Below, piece by piece: positions 8,049 to 10,498 of a stretch of DNA of 10,498 nt (the first letter of the stretch is position 1; each line of letters begins with the position of its first letter). The stretch covers positions 1-10,498 of the forward strand of contig JAIRSV010000157.1 in assembly GCA_031255275.1 (NCBI GenBank), in the 5' to 3' direction. The notes under the pieces were generated by a model. The model was given only the letters and a program-made list of their open reading frames with translations, ran no database searches and was not told where the DNA came from. A program made the position numbers and the translations under genes. This stretch comes from Proteiniphilum sp. GTDB lineage: Bacteria > Bacteroidota > Bacteroidia > Bacteroidales > Dysgonomonadaceae.

Positions 8049-8541
8049 GCCGGCGTGTTTGGTGCGGCTTTCAGACCGTACTGAATTTCAGCCGGAGTGC
8101 TCGGCGCGACCTTCAGACCGTACTGAATCGTTGTCGGAGTGCTCGGCGCGACTTTCAGACTGTACTGAATCCTTGCCGGAAGGCTCGGTGCGACTTTCAG
8201 ACCGTACTGAATCTTTGCCGGAAGGCTCGACGCGACTTTCAGTACATACTGAATCCTTGCCGGAGTGCTCGGTGCGATTTTCAGACCGTACTGAATGGCT
8301 TCCGGAGGGTTCGGCGCGGCTTTCTCGCCGCGTTGAATCGCTGCCGGAGGGTTCGACGCGGCTTTCTCGCCGCGTTGAATCGCTGTCGGAGGGTTCGACG
8401 CGGCTTTCTCGCCGCGTTGAATCGCTGCCGGAGGGTTCGGCGCGACTTTCTCGCCGTGTTGAATCGCTGTCGGAGGGTTCGACGCGGCTTTCTCGCCGCG
8501 TTGAATCGTTGCCGGAGGGTTCGACGCGGCTTTCCACCGTA
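8049..8541. repeat. Tandem array of 42-bp units, about 11 full copies
   Basis: Eleven full units with no length change start at 8068 and then every 42 bp (8110, 8152, 8194, 8236, 8278, 8320, 8362, 8404, 8446, 8488). A degenerate half unit precedes them (8049-8067) and a decayed partial unit follows (8530 onward). There are two subfamilies. Units 1-6 share the head TTTCAGACCGTACTGAA, with some variation in units 3 and 5. Units 7-11 share the head TTTCTCGCCGCGTTGAA, with one change in unit 10. Unit 6 is mosaic: first-type head, second-type tail (GGTTCGGCGCGG). The array fills most of the 626-bp gap between the beta-mannosidase and the transporter. The differences between units are mostly single substitutions, many of them C/T or G/A. 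Because 42 is a multiple of 3, several frames stay open on both strands, so open frames here are not evidence for a gene. Confidence 0.95.
8310..8505 (+). other. Series of five regularly spaced hairpins in the second half of the array
   Basis: At each junction between second-type units the tail of one unit pairs with the head of the next: TTCGACGCGGC, loop TTTCTC, GCCGCGTTGAA. This is an 11-bp stem with one G-U pair in plus-strand RNA. Perfect examples of this form are at 8352-8379, 8394-8421 and 8478-8505. At 8310-8337 there is a second G-U pair. At 8436-8463 there is one A-C mismatch and three G-U pairs. The hairpins are 28 nt long with 14-nt spacers. In the first-type units this stem is largely lost, but they carry a smaller inverted repeat, TTCAG-ACCGTA-CTGAA. 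Confidence 0.7.
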
Positions 8542-8552
8542 TGTGGACGCTG

Positions 8553-8569
8553 TGATGATCATCTGTTTG
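8553..8569 (+). promoter_or_regulatory. Possible promoter or operator region before the MFS gene
   Basis: A perfect 10-bp palindrome, GATGATCATC (8553-8562), overlaps by one base TCTGTTTG (8562-8569), which is one base away from the TAnnTTTG -7 box and lies 13 bp before the ATG. A palindrome overlapping a promoter box could be a repressor site, but both elements are short and could be chance. No regulator gene is adjacent. Confidence 0.25.
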
Positions 8570-8582
8570 CAAACCGAATATT

Positions 8583-9962
8583 ATGAGTAAAAGAGAAGAA
8601 TTTTCAATCCTGTCCGTTGTGGCAGTGACCTCCTTTATGGGAACCTTTCTGGTATCGGCAGTCAATATCGCGCTGCCGGCCATCGGGCGCGATCTGACGC
8701 TGAATGCTGTCAGGCTGAGCTGGGTGGTCACCGCCTTCATCCTGGCGATGGCCCTCTTCACCCTTCCGGCGGGGAGCTGGGGAGACCGGAGCGATAACCG
8801 GAGACTGTTCAAACTCGGAGTGATCCTCTTCACCCTCTCCTCCGCCATCTGCTACGTGTCGCCCGACGGCTACCGGCTGATCGGCGCACGCTTCCTTCAG
8901 GGAGTCGGCGCCGCCCTCACCGGCCCCACCGGACAGGCCATCCTCGTGTCGGCCTTCCCGGCTGAGAGGCGGGGACAGGCGCTGGGCATCTCCGTGGCGT
9001 CAGTATACGGCGGTCTGGCGCTGGGGCCGCTCGTCGGCGGGATTGTCACCCTGCACGCCGGGTGGAGGATACTCTTCCTGATTGCCGTCCTCCTCGGGCT
9101 GCTTTCGCTCCTGGTCTCATACCTCTTCCTGAAGGGTGGGGGAGGGCGACGCAACTCCGCCGGAAGGGGCGACGTCACGGGCACGCTGCTCTTCATGGCG
9201 GGACTTGCCGCCCTGGTATACGGTTCATCGCTGATCCCCGCCGTCGCGGGCTGGGCGCTGATGGGCGCGGGGGTTGCACTGCTTCTCCTCTTCTGGCGCT
9301 GCGAGCGCCGTGCCCGCCGGCCCATGCTCGATACGCGGCTCTTTTCGCACAACCGCCTGTTTGCCCGTTCCGCCCTCTCGGCGCTGATCAACTATACGGC
9401 CACATTTGCCATCATCTTCTTCCTCAGCCTCTACCTGCAGAAGGTGCAGGGGCTTTCGGCGCGCGACGCGGGGGCGATAATCGTGGCGCAGCCGGCGATG
9501 ATGGCCCTCTTCTCGCCCGTCGTGGGGAAGCTCTCCGACAGGATACAGCCCCGTTACCTTGCCACGGCAGGCATGGCAATGTGTACCGCGGGACTGGGAA
9601 TGTTCTCCCTCCTCGGCCCTGCGACGGACGTCCGGATCATTATCGCCATACTGTTGTGGGTAGGGTTAGGCTTCGCCCTCTTCTCCTCGCCCAACATGAA
9701 CACCATTATGAGTTCGGTCGACAGGCGTCAGTACGGACAGGCCTCAGGCCTGGCCTCCTCCATGCGGGTATTCGGACAGATTATCAGTATGAGCATCGTC
9801 ACCCTTCTGTTTTCGCTGCTGTTCGGCGACCGGTCGATCGAAGAAGTACCCGACCCCCTCTTCCTTCGCGCCATGCGCTGGAGCTTTATCATCTTCACGC
9901 TGACCGGTCTGCCCGGAATCATTCTCTCGTTCAGCCGCGGGAACCTGAAGGGGCGGGGGTGA
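8583..9962 (+). CDS. MFS drug efflux transporter, DHA2 (EmrB/QacA) type
   Basis: A 459-residue inner-membrane protein with about 12-14 hydrophobic segments. It should export small toxic compounds using the proton gradient; the substrate cannot be read. Family motifs: the membrane segment 1 end NIALPAIGRDL (28-38), motif A GSWGDRSDNRRLFKLG (64-79) between segments 2 and 3, motif B RFLQGVGAA (103-111), and the antiporter motif C GLALGPLVGG (144-153) in segment 5, which marks exporters. The second half has a motif-A-like GKLSDRIQPR (315-324) and the DHA2-type stretch SSPNMNTIMSSV (368-379) with GQASGLASSMRVFGQ (385-399). The start at 8583 puts MSKREEF directly before the first segment. There is no adjacent membrane-fusion protein or TolC gene, so it is not a visible tripartite EmrAB system. 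It may be cotranscribed with the beta-mannosidase, or use a weak promoter just upstream. Confidence 0.93.
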   Translation: MSKREEFSILSVVAVTSFMGTFLVSAVNIALPAIGRDLTLNAVRLSWVVTAFILAMALFTLPAGSWGDRSDNRRLFKLGVILFTLSSAICYVSPDGYRLIGARFLQGVGAALTGPTGQAILVSAFPAERRGQALGISVASVYGGLALGPLVGGIVTLHAGWRILFLIAVLLGLLSLLVSYLFLKGGGGRRNSAGRGDVTGTLLFMAGLAALVYGSSLIPAVAGWALMGAGVALLLLFWRCERRARRPMLDTRLFSHNRLFARSALSALINYTATFAIIFFLSLYLQKVQGLSARDAGAIIVAQPAMMALFSPVVGKLSDRIQPRYLATAGMAMCTAGLGMFSLLGPATDVRIIIAILLWVGLGFALFSSPNMNTIMSSVDRRQYGQASGLASSMRVFGQIISMSIVTLLFSLLFGDRSIEEVPDPLFLRAMRWSFIIFTLTGLPGIILSFSRGNLKGRG

Positions 9963-9965
9963 CAA

Positions 9966-10134
9966 AACCAGCTCGGGGATCGCCCGAGTGGCAAGGGGCG
10001 GGAGCACCCGCCCCGACGAACGATTTCTTTATATATATAATGTGCAGGGCAAGGCCATGCCTTGCCCTGTACTCTTTTTCGCTCGTCGGGGCGGGTGCTC
10101 CCGCCCCTTGCCGCGGGCGCTCCCCGAGCTGGTT
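9966..10134. repeat. Nested palindrome: two inverted GC-rich repeat arms around a hairpin core
   Basis: The left arm (9966-10022) and the right arm (10080-10134) are inverted copies of one repeat. They differ by a 2-nt indel and about three substitutions. Each arm holds its own 8-bp hairpin, GGGGCGGG-AGCA-CCCGCCCC on the left (9995-10014) and its complement at 10088-10107. The 57-bp centre is AT-rich (a run of TATATATATA) and holds a separate 14-bp hairpin. The layout resembles a MITE or a pair of REP-type palindromic units. I find no clear target-site duplication and no coding gene inside. It starts 4 bp after the transporter stop codon. Confidence 0.85.
10042..10079 (+). terminator. Hairpin with T-rich tail, likely terminator of the MFS gene
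   Basis: An 11-bp perfect stem, CAGGGCAAGGC (10045-10055) with GCCTTGCCCTG (10059-10069), extends to 14 bp with one G-U pair (10042-10072). The loop is 3 nt. It is followed by TCTTTTT (10073-10079). This fits an intrinsic terminator 80 bp after the transporter stop codon, although the stem is also the core of the larger palindrome and may be there for that reason. Confidence 0.55.
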
Positions 10135-10142
10135 GTTTTTGG

Positions 10143-10169
10143 CGCGGGCGCTCCCCCTAACCGGTTGTT
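10143..10169 (+). repeat. Partial copy of the GC-rich intergenic repeat
   Basis: CGCGGGCGCTCCCC followed by CTAACCGGTTGTTT repeats the tail of the right palindrome arm (CGCGGGCGCTCCCC-GAGCTGGTTGTTTTT) but with the CTAACCGGTT ending found in the third copy at 10330-10338. It has lost the 8-bp GC hairpin half. Confidence 0.7.
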
Positions 10170-10170
10170 T

Positions 10171-10256
10171 CCGCTTCTCTACTTCACTACTTCTCTACTT
10201 TTCCGCGTCTCTGCTTCTTAAAAAGAAAGTGGAAAGTTGAATTTCCAACTCTCCAC
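10171..10256. other. Pyrimidine-rich stretch and adjoining hairpin
   Basis: Positions 10171-10219 are strongly pyrimidine-rich on the plus strand, with TTCTCTACTT at 10175-10184 and again at 10191-10200. It is followed by an imperfect inverted repeat, GTGGAAAGTTG (10229-10239) and CAACTCTCCAC (10246-10256), 11 bp with one mismatch. No gene is visible. The arrangement looks like accumulated intergenic repeat debris. Confidence 0.5.
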
Positions 10257-10282
10257 TCTCCACATCATCACATTAATTGTGT

Positions 10283-10340
10283 CGCTCGTCGGGGCGGGTG
10301 CTCCCGCCCCTTGCCGCTTGGCGTTCCCCTAACCGGTTTT
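10283..10340 (+). repeat. Third copy of the GC-rich intergenic repeat
   Basis: From CGCTCGTC through the hairpin GGGGCGGG-TGCT-CCCGCCCC (10291-10310) to TTGCCGC the sequence is identical to the right arm at 10080-10113. It then diverges into TTGGCGTTCCCC and the ending CTAACCGGTT. It is in the same orientation as the right arm. It ends about 10 bp from the stop codon of the minus-strand gene, so it sits in that gene's 3' flank. Confidence 0.8.
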
Positions 10341-10349
10341 CTCTAGTTA

Positions 10350-10498
10350 CTAAAAAGTCCAGTTTTTGGCAGTAGCTATGCTCTTGTTGCAGGCGTCCAC
10401 TCCGGGATTACCATAAGTACCACCCATGTCTATCTGTCCGGCTTTTTTGCCCGACCTGTTGGGCAAAGCGTTGAATATCGCATTGAGTTGGGTAGCGC
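10350..10498 (-). CDS. C-terminal end of a leucine-rich-repeat surface protein (5' part outside window)
   Basis: Read on the minus strand, the frame is open from the window edge to TAG (10350-10352), giving 48 residues. It begins ATQLNAIFNALPNRSG, has GNPGVDACNKSIATAKNW near the end, and finishes TF. The LNAIFNALP stretch looks like the last leucine-rich repeat, and the GNPG...C-KSIATAK-W ending is one I recognise from BspA-like leucine-rich-repeat surface proteins of Bacteroidota. No Type IX secretion C-terminal domain follows. The gene is too incomplete here to assign a ligand or role. The identification rests on recall of the family's ending and has not been searched. Confidence 0.7.
   Translation of the reverse strand, partial: ATQLNAIFNALPNRSGKKAGQIDMGGTYGNPGVDACNKSIATAKNWTF

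Noticed and set aside
8068..8529. CRISPR array
   Set aside because: The whole 42-bp unit repeats, with no unique spacers between conserved repeats, and no cas gene is nearby.
7997..8848. 283-codon minus-strand frame with a KAASNPPAAIQRGE-like repeat
   Set aside because: Open because the 42-bp period is a multiple of three. Its N-terminal part is antisense to the transporter, and the sites that vary between units fall often on its second codon positions.
9062..10240. 392-codon plus-strand frame overlapping the transporter and the repeats
   Set aside because: It overlaps the transporter in another frame and then runs through the palindromic repeats. The product has no domain and its second half is translated repeat sequence.

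Overview
The window looks like chromosomal DNA of a member of the Bacteroidota, probably of the order Bacteroidales. The support is: several upstream regions carry the phylum's -7 promoter box (TAnnTTTG), with no strong Shine-Dalgarno sequences; there is a secreted GH2 beta-mannosidase of the Bacteroides type; a short HPPK variant of a kind I associate with this phylum; and the tail of a leucine-rich-repeat surface protein with the ending typical of that group. No phage, transposase, rRNA or tRNA gene is visible.

Layout. Positions 1-918 hold the 3' part of a family 2 glycosyltransferase (+). It runs tail to tail into an NfeD/ClpP-class membrane serine protease (931-2331, -). That gene is divergent from a short FolK-like pyrophosphokinase (2427-2831, +), which ends in a strong intrinsic terminator (2913-2941). 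Next is a 729-residue RelA/SpoT homologue (3013-5202, -) whose hydrolase domain has lost its metal ligands. It is divergent from a secreted beta-mannosidase (5389-7956, +). A 626-bp gap follows, almost filled by a tandem array of 42-bp units (8049-8541). Then comes a DHA2-type MFS efflux transporter (8583-9962, +). The last 540 bp hold a nested palindrome built from GC-rich repeat arms, a partial and a third copy of the same repeat, a pyrimidine-rich stretch, and the last 48 codons of a leucine-rich-repeat protein on the minus strand (10350-10498).

The genes do not form one pathway. They are mostly housekeeping or stand-alone genes: stringent response, folate, membrane protease, glycan hydrolysis and efflux. 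The parts most worth a second look are non-coding: the 42-bp array, which has two subfamilies of units, one able to form a regular series of 11-bp hairpins; and the intergenic palindromic repeat family after the transporter. Among the proteins, the RelA/SpoT homologue (dead hydrolase but RXKD synthetase) and the divergent HPPK are the most unusual.
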